Of a stretch of DNA of 64,000 bases, positions 6,716 through 15,904 are shown piece after piece. The position numbers and the translations under genes are program-made. The notes under the pieces were generated by a model. The model was not told where the DNA came from and did not search any database. It worked only from the letters and a program-made list of their open reading frames with translations. Each line of letters begins with the position of its first letter. Positions within the stretch are counted from its first letter, which is position 1. Origin of the DNA: Candidatus Caldatribacterium sp. (lineage in GTDB: Bacteria; Atribacterota; Atribacteria; Atribacterales; Caldatribacteriaceae); contig JANXBI010000022.1 of assembly GCA_025060675.1 (NCBI GenBank), positions 1 through 64,000 on the forward strand. Direction: 5' to 3'.

Positions 6716-8213
6716 CGTTCTCAAAAGAGCTCGGGAAATTGTTACAACTTACCAGCCTGAGCCAGAAATCGGAGAGGTTGGAGAGGTCGTTGAAGTCCAG
6801 GATGGAATCGCCCGTGTCCGAGGTCTACGTCGAGCGATGCTTGGGGAAGTCCTCCTTTTTGGGAGAAGAGGTCTCCAAGGACAGGTTCTTGGGCTTGAGC
6901 GAGAACATTTGCAGTGCATCCTTTTTGGTGACTATACGGTACTCCATGCAGGGGATCCGGTGTTCCGAACGGGAAACGTCCTTGAAGTTCCTGTGGGAGA
7001 AGAACTCCTCGGGCGCATCGTGAATCCCCTCGGAGAACCTCTCGATGGAAAAGGGAGAGCTGCCTGCCGAGGGAAAAGACGGGTCTTCTCTCCCGCCCCT
7101 TCAGTCGTTGAACGAATCCCGGTGCAGCGGCCACTGCTTACCGGAATCAAAATCATCGACGCCATGATTCCCCTTGGCAAGGGACAGCGAGAACTCATCA
7201 TTGGGGATCGCCGCACTGGAAAGACGACTATAGCTCTTGACGCAATCGTCAACCAGAGAGGGAAAGGAGTCTTCTGTATCTACGTCGCTATAGGCCAACG
7301 CCTGGCCAACATCACCCAGGTTGTTGAGGTACTCCGCCAGAACAAGGCCCTTGAGTACACCATCATCGTCGCCACATCTTCTGAAGACCCTCCAGCACTC
7401 GTCTACCTTGCTCCTTACGCTGGTTGCGCCATGGGAGAGTATTTCATGGAACAGGGAGAAGACGTTCTCATCGTGTATGACGATCTCACCAAACACGCCG
7501 TAGCTTACCGATCCCTATCTTTGCTCTTGCGTCGACCACCGGGACGCGAGTCATATCCCGGCGACATTTTCTACATCCACTCCAGTCTCCTGGAGCGGAG
7601 CGCACAACTTGCTGAGTCCCGAGGAGGGGGTTCGATGACCGCCCTGCCTATTGTGGAAACCCAGGAAGGAGATATCGCTTCGTACATTCCAACGAACATC
7701 ATTTCCATCACTGATGGCCAGATATACCTGGCCAGCGAACTTTGCAACAAGGGATTCTTTCCGGCTATTAACATTGGCCTTTCCGTCTCCCGAGTGGGAG
7801 GCGAAGCCCAGACACCGATTATGAAAAAAGTTGCCCGACGCCTGCGCCTTGACCTTGCGCAGTACTTTGAACTCGAGGAGTTCGCCCGCTTTGGTGCAGA
7901 TCTTGACGCTATCACCCGAAAACAGCTTGAGCACGGGAAACGTGTCCTTGAGCTCATGACGCAGACGTATTTTGCTCCTCTCCCTTTGGGTATTGAAATC
8001 TTGGAAGTCTTTGCCGCTACCCAAGGGTTCCTCGACAGCATTCCCCTTGAGCAGGTAAAGCTCTGGGAACAACAGCTCATTGACCACCTGTACAGTGACC
8101 ACAAGCCTCTCCTTGAACGTTTGGAAAAGGAGCGGGACCTCACCCAAGACCTTGAAGAGGAGATGCGAAAAGTCCTCACAGCTTTCAACGAGAAGTTCTT
8201 GGCGGGGACGTGA
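6699..8213 (+). CDS. atpA: F0F1 ATP synthase subunit alpha
   Basis: Non-catalytic nucleotide-binding F1 subunit (504 aa). The P-loop reads GDRRTGKTT (usual GDRQTGKT), followed by YVAIGQR and VIYDDLTKHA-type segments and SRVGGEAQ. The N-terminal segment before the beta-barrel (TSDVLKRAREIVTTY) keeps the helix that in E. coli binds the delta N-terminal domain, although that domain is missing here. The ATG at 6699 is placed by GGGAGG 12 bases upstream and by the normal family N-terminus; longer in-frame extensions run inside atpH. Confidence 0.97.
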   Translation: MVVTSDVLKRAREIVTTYQPEPEIGEVGEVVEVQDGIARVRGLRRAMLGEVLLFGRRGLQGQVLGLEREHLQCILFGDYTVLHAGDPVFRTGNVLEVPVGEELLGRIVNPLGEPLDGKGRAACRGKRRVFSPAPSVVERIPVQRPLLTGIKIIDAMIPLGKGQRELIIGDRRTGKTTIALDAIVNQRGKGVFCIYVAIGQRLANITQVVEVLRQNKALEYTIIVATSSEDPPALVYLAPYAGCAMGEYFMEQGEDVLIVYDDLTKHAVAYRSLSLLLRRPPGRESYPGDIFYIHSSLLERSAQLAESRGGGSMTALPIVETQEGDIASYIPTNIISITDGQIYLASELCNKGFFPAINIGLSVSRVGGEAQTPIMKKVARRLRLDLAQYFELEEFARFGADLDAITRKQLEHGKRVLELMTQTYFAPLPLGIEILEVFAATQGFLDSIPLEQVKLWEQQLIDHLYSDHKPLLERLEKERDLTQDLEEEMRKVLTAFNEKFLAGT

Positions 8214-8215
8214 TT

Positions 8216-9055
8216 ATGGCCAAGTTCATCGAGCTCAAGCGCCAGATAACCCTTGTTCGGGAGATACAGCGTATCGCAAATACGATGAAGACCATCTCTG
8301 CAGCTCGCTGGAGGACGGGGAAAGGTGTTCTTGAAAGGGCACGAAACTTTACGAAACAGCTTGAGAAGGTCCTTTCCCTCCTCGGACCACAGCCTACGCT
8401 CTCTGGAAGCGAGCAACCCCTCCTTGTGGCTCTTTTTCCCGATCGAGGTCTTGTGGGAAGTTTCAGCGCTATGCTCTCCCAGGAAATCTCTCGCTTCCTC
8501 GAGGACAAAAAATTCCCCCATCCACAAATAATCGTCCTTGGAGCCCAGGGGAAGAGGGCTTTGAAGAACCTCAAGGAGAACGTTGTTGCCTTTCACCCCC
8601 TTTCCGTGCATCAGATGCCCCACTACCGAGATGTTCGTGACCTGGTGTACGAAATTTTCCGAATGGAGAAAGAAGGACGCTTCACGCACCTTTACGTGAG
8701 TTTCATGCAGTATGTATCCGTTGGCGAGCGAAAACCATGCGTGGAACAGATTCTCCCTCCTCCCATAGCTCCCTCCCCGACCTGGGAAAGGTACCTCCTT
8801 TTGAGCGACGCCTCAGGTCTTTACCAGTCGCTCCTTTTTGAGTACGTCGCAGGAAAGCTCTACAAGGCTCTCGCCGAAAGCTTTTTAAGCGAACAGGCTG
8901 CTCGTTTCGTCCTTATGGACACAGCAGCAAACCACGCCCGAGAAATCCTGAACAACCTCCTCCTCCTCTACGCTAAGAAACGTCAAGAGACGATTACCGA
9001 GGAACTTAACGAGGTAACAAGTGCAACCGAAGTCCTCCAGAGGCTTAGAGGGTGA
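8216..9055 (+). CDS. atpG: F0F1 ATP synthase subunit gamma
   Basis: Central rotor shaft (279 aa). The N-terminal coiled-coil helix includes RIANTMKTISAARW, the central Rossmann-like region has DRGLVGSF, and the C-terminal helix ends ITEELNEVTSATEVL, the family signature. The ATG at 8216 is spaced well from GGCGGGGA; a GTG at 8210 that overlaps the atpA stop is an alternative. atpD follows with one base between the genes. Confidence 0.96.
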   Translation: MAKFIELKRQITLVREIQRIANTMKTISAARWRTGKGVLERARNFTKQLEKVLSLLGPQPTLSGSEQPLLVALFPDRGLVGSFSAMLSQEISRFLEDKKFPHPQIIVLGAQGKRALKNLKENVVAFHPLSVHQMPHYRDVRDLVYEIFRMEKEGRFTHLYVSFMQYVSVGERKPCVEQILPPPIAPSPTWERYLLLSDASGLYQSLLFEYVAGKLYKALAESFLSEQAARFVLMDTAANHAREILNNLLLLYAKKRQETITEELNEVTSATEVLQRLRG

Positions 9056-9056
9056 G

Positions 9057-10469
9057 ATGGTGAGCGAAGGGGTTGTTGTGCAGGTCATTGGACAGGTTGT
9101 GGATGTGGAGTTTCCGTCCCGGGAAATACCTCCTATTCACAATGCTCTCTTTATCCCAAAACGAAATAGTAAAAATCTCGGAGGACCGCTCGTCCTTGAA
9201 GTACACAGCCACCTTGAAGGAGGCTTAGTCCGTTCTGTGGCTATCCAGGACACCACAGGCCTTGAACGAGGGGTGAAGGCGTACGATACTGGCAAGCCCA
9301 TCATGGTCCCAGTGGGTAAAGAAACCTTGGGGCGGATGTTCAATGTCCTCGGGGAACCAATCGATGGGAAAGGACCGGTGCGAGCACGAACCAAACATCC
9401 CATCCACCGACCTGCTCCTCCTCTCACAGAACGGATTGCCTCTACCGAGGTCTTCGAAACAGGCATCAAAATCATCGACCTCCTCTGCCCGTACGTGCGA
9501 GGAGGGAAGACGGGGCTTTTTGGGGGAGCGGGAGTGGGGAAAACCGTGCTCATCATGGAACTCATCCATCGTACGGCGACGACGCATCGGGGAGTTTCGG
9601 TTTTTGCCGGTGTAGGAGAACGCGTCCGAGAAGGGAACGAGCTCTGGATTCAGATGCAGAAAAGCGGTGTTCTGAACCATACCGTCCTCGTCTTTGGGCA
9701 AATGAACGAACCACCTGGAGCACGTTTTCGGGTTGCCCTCACCGCCCTCACTATGGCGGAGTTTTTCCGGGATGTGTTGTCCCAGGATGTCCTCCTTTTC
9801 ATCGACAACATCTTCCGTTACGTGCAAGCAGGAGCTGAGGTCTCTGCGCTCCTTGGACGCACCCCCTCTGCCGTCGGATACCAGCCGACTCTTGCAGAAG
9901 AGATTGGCATGATTGAGGAACGCATCGCCTCAACGGTCAATGGGTCCATCACTTCTGTCCAAGCCATCTACGTTCCAGCTGACGACCTCACCGACCCTGC
10001 CCCAGCTACCACTTTTGCCCATCTTGATGCGATAACAGTCCTCTCTCGGAAGCTCTTCGAGCAGGGTTTTTACCCTGCAGTTGATCCACTTCAGTCCACC
10101 TCTCGAGCCCTTGATCCGGCGATTGTGGGTAAGCGGCACGTGCACCTTGCCCAGGAGGTCCGAAAGCTCATTGCTCACTACCTAGAACTCCAAGACATTA
10201 TCGCTATTCTGGGGATTGAAGAACTCTCCGAAGAGGATAAGCTCATCGTGAACCGTGCAAGGAAGCTCCAGCGATTCCTCACCCAGCCCTTTTTTGCCGC
10301 CGAAACCTTTACTGGAATCCCAGGAGAATTCGTTCCCCGGGAAGAAACACTAAGGGGGGTAGAAATGATTCTCAACGGAGAGTGCGATGATTGGCCAGAG
10401 CAGGCCTTCTACATGACTGGGACAATCGACCAGGTTAAGGCAAAAGCGAAGGAACTCAAAAAACCATGA
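9057..10469 (+). CDS. atpD: F0F1 ATP synthase subunit beta
   Basis: Catalytic F1 subunit (470 aa). The P-loop is GGAGVGKT, the catalytic region is GVGERVREGNEL with the Glu, and the C-terminal helix carries EELSEEDK in place of the DELSEED motif. The ATG at 9057 follows AGAGGGTGAG. The stop overlaps the atpC start as ATGA. It is normal in length and motifs. Confidence 0.98.
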   Translation: MVSEGVVVQVIGQVVDVEFPSREIPPIHNALFIPKRNSKNLGGPLVLEVHSHLEGGLVRSVAIQDTTGLERGVKAYDTGKPIMVPVGKETLGRMFNVLGEPIDGKGPVRARTKHPIHRPAPPLTERIASTEVFETGIKIIDLLCPYVRGGKTGLFGGAGVGKTVLIMELIHRTATTHRGVSVFAGVGERVREGNELWIQMQKSGVLNHTVLVFGQMNEPPGARFRVALTALTMAEFFRDVLSQDVLLFIDNIFRYVQAGAEVSALLGRTPSAVGYQPTLAEEIGMIEERIASTVNGSITSVQAIYVPADDLTDPAPATTFAHLDAITVLSRKLFEQGFYPAVDPLQSTSRALDPAIVGKRHVHLAQEVRKLIAHYLELQDIIAILGIEELSEEDKLIVNRARKLQRFLTQPFFAAETFTGIPGEFVPREETLRGVEMILNGECDDWPEQAFYMTGTIDQVKAKAKELKKP

Positions 10470-10888
10470 AGACCATGGCGCTTTCTATCATCACTCCGGA
10501 ACGGGAAATCCTTATCCCAGACGCCCGTTCCCTCATCTTTGAATGTCCCGATGGGAAGCGAGGCATTCTTCCAGGACACACCTGCGCCCTCTTTGAGCTT
10601 TCCATTGGAGTTCTGTACTGTCGAAGGGTCAGCGGAGACGAGCTCTACTTCGCTTTAGGGGGTGGCGTTGCTGAGGTCACCCCAGAGAAGGTTACCGTTC
10701 TTGCGCACAGCGCTGAGGAAGCTCATGAGATTGACGTGGCTCGAGCACAGGAAGCGGCACGACGCGCTGAAAGTCGCCTCAGGGAACGGACTGCGAACAT
10801 CGACTTCACCCGTGCTCAGGCAGCCCTCCTTCGGTCCCTTGCTCGTCTCCGAGCCGCAACTCACCTACCCCAAAAACCAAAAACGTAG
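10466..10888 (+). CDS. atpC: F0F1 ATP synthase subunit epsilon
   Basis: Rotor subunit and regulatory element (140 aa). The N-terminal beta sandwich includes ILPGHTCALFELSIGVL and the GGGVAEVTPEKVTVL strands; a C-terminal helical pair (ARAQEAARRAESRLRE...) follows. The ATG at 10466 overlaps the atpD stop, and an ATG at 10475 is also possible. It is the last gene of the operon. Its stop is one base from the stop of the convergent wecB gene, so there is no terminator between them. Confidence 0.93.
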   Translation: MKTMALSIITPEREILIPDARSLIFECPDGKRGILPGHTCALFELSIGVLYCRRVSGDELYFALGGGVAEVTPEKVTVLAHSAEEAHEIDVARAQEAARRAESRLRERTANIDFTRAQAALLRSLARLRAATHLPQKPKT

Positions 10889-10889
10889 G

Positions 10890-12023
10890 CTATTCGGGAA
10901 CGAACTCCTGGAACGTCCCTGGAAGGCCAAAGAACGAACGAAGCACTTGAACGATACGCTCTGCTGCCTTCCCATCACCAAAAACGAGCCTCCGCTCTCG
11001 CTTTTGACGTTTCCCGAGGAGAGCCAAAACCTCCCGAACGATAGCTTCTCGGTTGCACCCAGAAAGCACCCCAAGGCCACTCTCAAGAACTTCTGGGCGT
11101 TCTGTAGTATCCCGCGTCACCACAACCGGAATCCCCAAAGCCACTGCTTCCTCCTGCACCCCTCCTGAGTCACTCACCACCACGTGGCTCCGGGAGAGGA
11201 GACGCACAAAGTCTGGGTATGGGAGGGCATCAAGGAGGAACACTCGGGGAAGACCGGAGAGAAGAGGCACAACCGTATCCCGAACGCAAGGGTTCGGGTG
11301 AAGGGGAAAGAAGACCTTCACGTCGTCGCGTTCAGCAACGATGCTTTGAATAGCCCGAGCCACTTCCGCAACCCCCTCCCCCCAGTTTTCCCTCCGATGG
11401 GCCGTGACGGTAATGGTGATTCCACTTTGGGTTTCTCGCTCAAGGAGGGGGTGGGTGAAAGAGGGGTACGCAGCAAGAATGCTAAAAAGCGCATCAACAA
11501 CCGTATTCCCGGTAACGAATATGCGTCCTTTTGGGATACCCTCAAGCAGGAGGTTGTCTCGGGCCCGAGGTGTGGGAGCAAAATGAAGATCTACGATGTG
11601 CCCAATGAGCGTCCGGTTCATCTCCTCGGGAAAGGGGCTGTACTTGTGGAAAGAACGCAGACCTGCTTCCACATGGGCACAAGGAATTTGCAAGTAGAAG
11701 GCAGCAAGGGCACCGCAAAACGCAGAGGTCGTATCGCCTTGGACAACCACAAGGTCAGGCCGTTCCTTTGCAAAGACTTCTCCAAGACCCTCAAGAACTC
11801 GGGACGTAAGGTAGAAGAGGGATTGTCGCTCCGTCATAACCCCAAGGTCGTATCGGGGAACAATACGGAAAACCTCAAAAAAAACTTCGGCCATCTCCCG
11901 ATGTTGCCCAGTGTGGACGACCCAGGGCACAAACGCATCTTCTCTCTCGAGGGCACGAATGAGGGGGGCAAGCTTCACAATCTCCGGACGAGTCCCAAGG
12001 ACAAAAGCAACGCTAACGGCGGA
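10890..12023 (-). CDS. wecB: UDP-N-acetylglucosamine 2-epimerase (non-hydrolysing)
   Basis: Interconverts UDP-GlcNAc and UDP-ManNAc for surface glycan synthesis (377 aa). Motifs seen are GTRPEIVK near the N-terminus, HVEAGLRS, TAHRREN and SDSGGVQEEA. The TTG at 12023 is chosen because GAGGAGAAG precedes it; it overlaps the end of the upstream wecA/mraY-like gene by 11 bases. Pairing with a polyprenyl-phosphate sugar transferase fits a wall- or exopolysaccharide initiation module. It is the last gene of the rpmE operon. Confidence 0.93.
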   Translation of the reverse strand, partial: SAVSVAFVLGTRPEIVKLAPLIRALEREDAFVPWVVHTGQHREMAEVFFEVFRIVPRYDLGVMTERQSLFYLTSRVLEGLGEVFAKERPDLVVVQGDTTSAFCGALAAFYLQIPCAHVEAGLRSFHKYSPFPEEMNRTLIGHIVDLHFAPTPRARDNLLLEGIPKGRIFVTGNTVVDALFSILAAYPSFTHPLLERETQSGITITVTAHRRENWGEGVAEVARAIQSIVAERDDVKVFFPLHPNPCVRDTVVPLLSGLPRVFLLDALPYPDFVRLLSRSHVVVSDSGGVQEEAVALGIPVVVTRDTTERPEVLESGLGVLSGCNREAIVREVLALLGKRQKRERRLVFGDGKAAERIVQVLRSFFGLPGTFQEFVPE

Positions 12024-13068
12024 CAAGGGGCTTCTTCTCCTCGGGGAGTTCGGTAACCTTAAGGTTCTTCCCAAAGCTCACGAAGAAAAGGACAACAAGG
12101 AAAAAGAACAGGAGGGAATACGTGCTGTTGGTAAGGAACGTGTTCATGAAGACAGCAATACCCCCACAGAGGGCGCTGATAGCATAGAAAATCGTTACTA
12201 CTTCACGCTTCGAATATCCCCGCTCAAGAAGCCGATGGTGGAGGTGCCCTCGGTCAGGGGAAGAAATAGGAAGACGATTCTTCTTGCGACGGACAATGGC
12301 AAAGAGGGTATCAAAAATAGGAACGCCAAGAATAAGAGCGGGAAGAGCCAAGGTAAAAGCAGCAGCACTTTTTACCGCTCCTTGAACAGCAATCACCGCA
12401 AGCATTCCCCCAAGGAAAAGCGCTCCACTATCCCCGAGAAAAATTCTGGCTGGAGGAAAGTTGTAGAGCAGAAAACCTAAAGTAGCCCCAGCAAGAAGGA
12501 AGGCAAAAAGCGCGGGTTCTATTCGCCCCTCTTGAAGAGCGATAATTCCAAGAGTGAAGGCAGCGATAACACCTACTCCCCCAGACAGCCCATCAAGTCC
12601 ATCAATCAGATTGAGGGAGTTCGAGATACCCACAATCCAAAGGAGCGTGAGGGGATACCCAACCCATCCCAGGTACACCACATGGTTCCAGGGAAGGGTG
12701 AAGAAACGAATAACCACACCCCCCACGAGGAGGAAAAGGCCTCCAAGGCACTGACCAGCGAATTTCCCCCAAGGAGGGAGAGAGAGGACATCATCAAGAA
12801 GTCCAGTAGCAAAAATGATGCTGATACCAAGGAGGAAGAAGGGCGAAATGGTGAGGGGAAAGGAAAGGGCAAGAAAGGCCAGACTTCCCAGAAACGCTCC
12901 GAAGACTCCAATCCCCCCAAGACGAGGAATGGGTCGGTCGTGGGTTTTTCGTTCCCCATCAGGAAGGTCGAAACACCGCCGCCACTCACTGAAACGAATA
13001 ACGCAAGGAGTGAGTCCTAAAGCAAAAAGGAAAGAAAGAAATGGGAAGAAGAGCGCCTCACGAAGCAC
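12013..13068 (-). CDS. MraY/WecA-family polyprenyl-phosphate sugar-1-phosphate transferase
   Basis: Multi-pass membrane enzyme (351 aa) that loads a sugar-1-phosphate onto undecaprenyl phosphate. Signature loops present are the DD pair in GLLDDVLSLPPWGK, NLIDGLDGLSGG, FLGDSGALF and the DRGHLHHRLL histidine motif. The histidine loop and the WecB neighbour favour a TagO/WecA-type GlcNAc-1-P transferase over MraY proper. The GTG at 13068 follows GGAGGG at proper spacing and overlaps the deaminase stop by 11 bases; longer in-frame extensions would run deep into the deaminase gene. Confidence 0.9.
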   Translation of the reverse strand: MLREALFFPFLSFLFALGLTPCVIRFSEWRRCFDLPDGERKTHDRPIPRLGGIGVFGAFLGSLAFLALSFPLTISPFFLLGISIIFATGLLDDVLSLPPWGKFAGQCLGGLFLLVGGVVIRFFTLPWNHVVYLGWVGYPLTLLWIVGISNSLNLIDGLDGLSGGVGVIAAFTLGIIALQEGRIEPALFAFLLAGATLGFLLYNFPPARIFLGDSGALFLGGMLAVIAVQGAVKSAAAFTLALPALILGVPIFDTLFAIVRRKKNRLPISSPDRGHLHHRLLERGYSKREVVTIFYAISALCGGIAVFMNTFLTNSTYSLLFFFLVVLFFVSFGKNLKVTELPEEKKPLVRR

Positions 13069-13564
13069 CGTTCTGTCCCTCCAAGAAAACCGTAACTTCA
13101 ATACCCGCTTCCTCAAGGAGCGCTTCCGCAAGGGGGTCTGGATAAGGGTTCTCATAGACAATCCGGATAATACCGGCATTAATGAGCATTTTGACGCAGA
13201 GAATGCAGGGCTTATGCGTACAGTAAAGGGTTGATCCCTTCGTGCTTACCCCGTAGAGAGCCGCCTGAATGATGACGTTCTGTTCGGCGTGAAGCCCCCG
13301 ACAGAGCTCATGCATCTGCCCGGAGGGAACGTTCTTCACGTTCCGAAGGCAGGTATCCTCGGTACAGTGGGCAATGCCCGTCGGGGCGCCATTGTAACCG
13401 GTGGCAAGGATGCGCTTGTCTTTGACAAGAACTGCACCAACCTGGCGTCTGATGCAGGTAGAACGAGTTGCCACAAGATGGGCAATTGCTATGAAGTACT
13501 CATCCCACCCGGGTCGAGCTTTCTCGCTCTTCGTAGGCACAGATTTTGGCCACTCTTCGGGCAT
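13058..13564 (-). CDS. deoxycytidylate (dCMP) deaminase
   Basis: Zinc deaminase (168 aa) converting dCMP to dUMP, the substrate of the ThyX encoded in the same operon. The active-site motifs are HAEQNVI (zinc His and catalytic Glu) and KPCILC (zinc cysteines). Two extra cysteines in CTEDTC match the ComEB/dCMP deaminase subfamily. The ATG at 13564 lies after AGGGGGAG and overlaps rpiB by 65 bases; a GTG at 13540 is a possible alternative with a poorer signal. Confidence 0.92.
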   Translation of the reverse strand: MPEEWPKSVPTKSEKARPGWDEYFIAIAHLVATRSTCIRRQVGAVLVKDKRILATGYNGAPTGIAHCTEDTCLRNVKNVPSGQMHELCRGLHAEQNVIIQAALYGVSTKGSTLYCTHKPCILCVKMLINAGIIRIVYENPYPDPLAEALLEEAGIEVTVFLEGQNGAS

Positions 13565-13961
13565 GACGCTCCCCCTGAAATTCGCTCTCAAGCCATACTC
13601 GCACAATTTCCCGAGCGAGGCCTATACCGATGACCCGTTCCCCCATGGTCAACACGTTGGCATTGTTATGTTCTCGGGAGGTTCGTGCCGAAAACACGTC
13701 ATGACACAGCGCCGCTCGGATTCCCCGAACTTTATTAGCCGCAATGGACATCCCCACTCCCGTTCCACAGATGAGAATGCCCCGATCCCCTTTCCCTTGC
13801 ACGACGGCTTCAGCAACTCGGAAAGCAATATCCGGGTAATCGAAGGGCGTATCTTCGTACACCCCATAATCTTCTACCTCATGTCCCAGAGAAGCAATGT
13901 ACGCCTTCAGGTCCTCCTTGAGTCTGAAGCCCGCATGGTCACAACCGATGAGAATCCGCAC
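13500..13961 (-). CDS. rpiB: ribose-5-phosphate isomerase B
   Basis: Interconverts ribose-5-phosphate and ribulose-5-phosphate in the pentose phosphate pathway (153 aa). Family features are GCDHAGF at the N-terminus and the catalytic Cys in ICGTGVGMSIAANK, followed by REHNNANVL. It starts with GTG at 13961 behind GAGGAGGG. It overlaps prmC upstream by 23 bases and the dCMP deaminase downstream by 65 bases. Confidence 0.95.
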   Translation of the reverse strand: MRILIGCDHAGFRLKEDLKAYIASLGHEVEDYGVYEDTPFDYPDIAFRVAEAVVQGKGDRGILICGTGVGMSIAANKVRGIRAALCHDVFSARTSREHNNANVLTMGERVIGIGLAREIVRVWLESEFQGERHARRVAKICAYEERESSTRVG

Positions 13962-14829
13962 GGTTTTCCCTCCTCACCTGGAACAAGCTTGCCCGAACAC
14001 TTCCAGTATAGTCGAAAATCTCCCGAACACGCGCGAAACCAAAACGTTCCCCAAGGAGAGCAACCGCCTCCTTTTGAGTGGGATCGTGCTCTATAAAGAG
14101 AAACCCCCCATCCTCCAGGAAGAGAGGAGCTTCCGCAAGAATCCTTCGAATAACCTCAAGACCGTCCACACCCCCAAGAAGAGCCTCTCTCGGTTCGTAC
14201 AAGCGAACGCTCGCTTCGAGTCCTTCCCAGTCTCTCTCCGCAATATACGGAGGATTGGCAAGAATAACGTCAAAAGTGACTCCCTGCGATGTCAAAGGGG
14301 TGAAGAGGTCCCCAACGAAGAACCGTGACCGTTCTGCAAGGCCAAGAACCCGGGCGTTTTCCTCTGCCAAGGCTACGGCTTCCTTTGAGATGTCCACGCC
14401 GAAAAGGGAAACAGCCGGAACAAAAAAAGCACAGGAAAGCCCTATAGCTCCGTTTCCACAGCACAGGTCACACACGAAAAGCTTTTCCTTTCTCCCAGAG
14501 AGGAAGTGCAGAAGGAGTACCGCCTCCTCCACCCAGGCTTCAGTGTCAACCCTTGGGATGAATACACCCTGACGCACCTTGAAAGGGAGTGAAAAGAACT
14601 CCCATTCCTCAAGAACGTACTGGAGCGGGATACCAGAAAGGCGTTTGTTCACAAACTCCGCAAAAAGGTTTTCTTCTTTCTCAGAGACTTTTCGATCCCA
14701 GAAAAGGTACACCCGGGCCGGAGACGTCCCCAAAAGCTTCCCCAAGAGGAGACGTACCTCACGAGCAGGAAAGGGAATACCGCTTTCCCGAAACACTCGC
14801 ACGGTTCTCCGGAAGAGTTCCCGTACGGT
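13939..14829 (-). CDS. prmC: release-factor glutamine N5-methyltransferase
   Basis: SAM-dependent enzyme (296 aa) that methylates the GGQ glutamine of release factors. It has the N-terminal helical domain, a SAM-binding motif (CDLCCGNGAIGLS) and the catalytic ANPPYI motif. It follows prfA, its substrate, as is common in bacteria. The GTG at 14829 lies 4 bases beyond the prfA stop with GAGAAGG upstream. The 3' end overlaps rpiB. Confidence 0.94.
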   Translation of the reverse strand, partial: TVRELFRRTVRVFRESGIPFPAREVRLLLGKLLGTSPARVYLFWDRKVSEKEENLFAEFVNKRLSGIPLQYVLEEWEFFSLPFKVRQGVFIPRVDTEAWVEEAVLLLHFLSGRKEKLFVCDLCCGNGAIGLSCAFFVPAVSLFGVDISKEAVALAEENARVLGLAERSRFFVGDLFTPLTSQGVTFDVILANPPYIAERDWEGLEASVRLYEPREALLGGVDGLEVIRRILAEAPLFLEDGGFLFIEHDPTQKEAVALLGERFGFARVREIFDYTGSVRASLFQVRRENRADSHRL

Positions 14830-14833
14830 CACC

Positions 14834-15904
14834 TCAGCCGACCTTCTCAAGGAGTTTTGCTCGCTCTTCAGCAGCGAGAGCTTCGATAATCTCATCGAGA
14901 TCGCCATCAAGAACCGACTCCAAACGGTACAGAGTAAGGTTAATACGGTGGTCGGTCACCCGATTCTGGGGAAAGTTGTAGGTACGGATACGTTCACTCC
15001 GCTCACCAGTACCAATTTGCGCTCGCCGCTCTCGATCGATGGCCTCTTTCTGCGCCCGCTGCTCCAGCTCTAAAAGACGGGCCCGTAGGATACGAAGCGC
15101 CTTTGCCTTGTTCTTGTGCTGGGATCGTTCATCCTGACAGGTCACCACAATCCCGGTAGGAAGGTGAGTGATGCGGACAGCGGAATCGGTCGTATTCACG
15201 TGCTGTCCTCCAGGACCCGAGGCTCGGAAAATCTCAACTCGAATATCTTCAGGACGGATCACCACTTCAACCTCGTCAGCTTCTGGAAGCACTGCCACTG
15301 TAGCCGTGGAAGTGTGAATACGACCACTGGCCTCCGTCACCGGGACACGTTGTACTCGATGCACACCACTTTCAAATTTGAACTTGCTGTATGCTCCTTT
15401 CCCCTCTACAGCGAAGATAATTTCTTTAAACCCACCAAGCTCCGTGGGGCTTGCGTCCATAACCTCCACCCGGAAGCCGTGGCGTTCAGCAAATCGAGTG
15501 TACATGCGAAAGAGATCAGCAACAAAGAGTGCAGCTTCGTCACCCCCGGTTCCCGCTCGAATCTCCACAAGGGTATTCTTTTCGTCTCGGGGGTCCTTCG
15601 GAAGGAGCATAAGCTTGAGTTCTTCTTCAAGCTGCGCATGACGTTCCCGCAGGTGAGCAATCTCCTCTTCAAGGAGCTCCCGAAGTTCCGGGTCGCGCTC
15701 ATTCCGAAGGAGTACTCGATCCTCTTCAAGCTCTCGTTCAACTCGCTCATATTCCTCGTACTTTTCCACAATTGGCTCAATCTCAGCAACCGTCTGGGCG
15801 TAACTCCGGTAACGGGAAAGGTCCTGGATAACCTCAGGATGAGCCATCTTCTCGGTAAGTTCCCGATATTGGGCAACAATGGCCTTTACCTTCTCTCGCC
15901 ACAT
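14834..15904 (-). CDS. prfA: peptide chain release factor 1
   Basis: Terminates translation at UAA and UAG (356 aa). The GGQ hydrolysis motif is in ASGPGGQHVN. The codon-recognition tripeptide is PVT (in QRVPVTEASGR), the RF1-type PxT motif, not the SPF of RF2. The ATG at 15904 begins inside the end of yqhQ (19-base overlap). Confidence 0.97.
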   Translation of the reverse strand: MWREKVKAIVAQYRELTEKMAHPEVIQDLSRYRSYAQTVAEIEPIVEKYEEYERVERELEEDRVLLRNERDPELRELLEEEIAHLRERHAQLEEELKLMLLPKDPRDEKNTLVEIRAGTGGDEAALFVADLFRMYTRFAERHGFRVEVMDASPTELGGFKEIIFAVEGKGAYSKFKFESGVHRVQRVPVTEASGRIHTSTATVAVLPEADEVEVVIRPEDIRVEIFRASGPGGQHVNTTDSAVRITHLPTGIVVTCQDERSQHKNKAKALRILRARLLELEQRAQKEAIDRERRAQIGTGERSERIRTYNFPQNRVTDHRINLTLYRLESVLDGDLDEIIEALAAEERAKLLEKVG

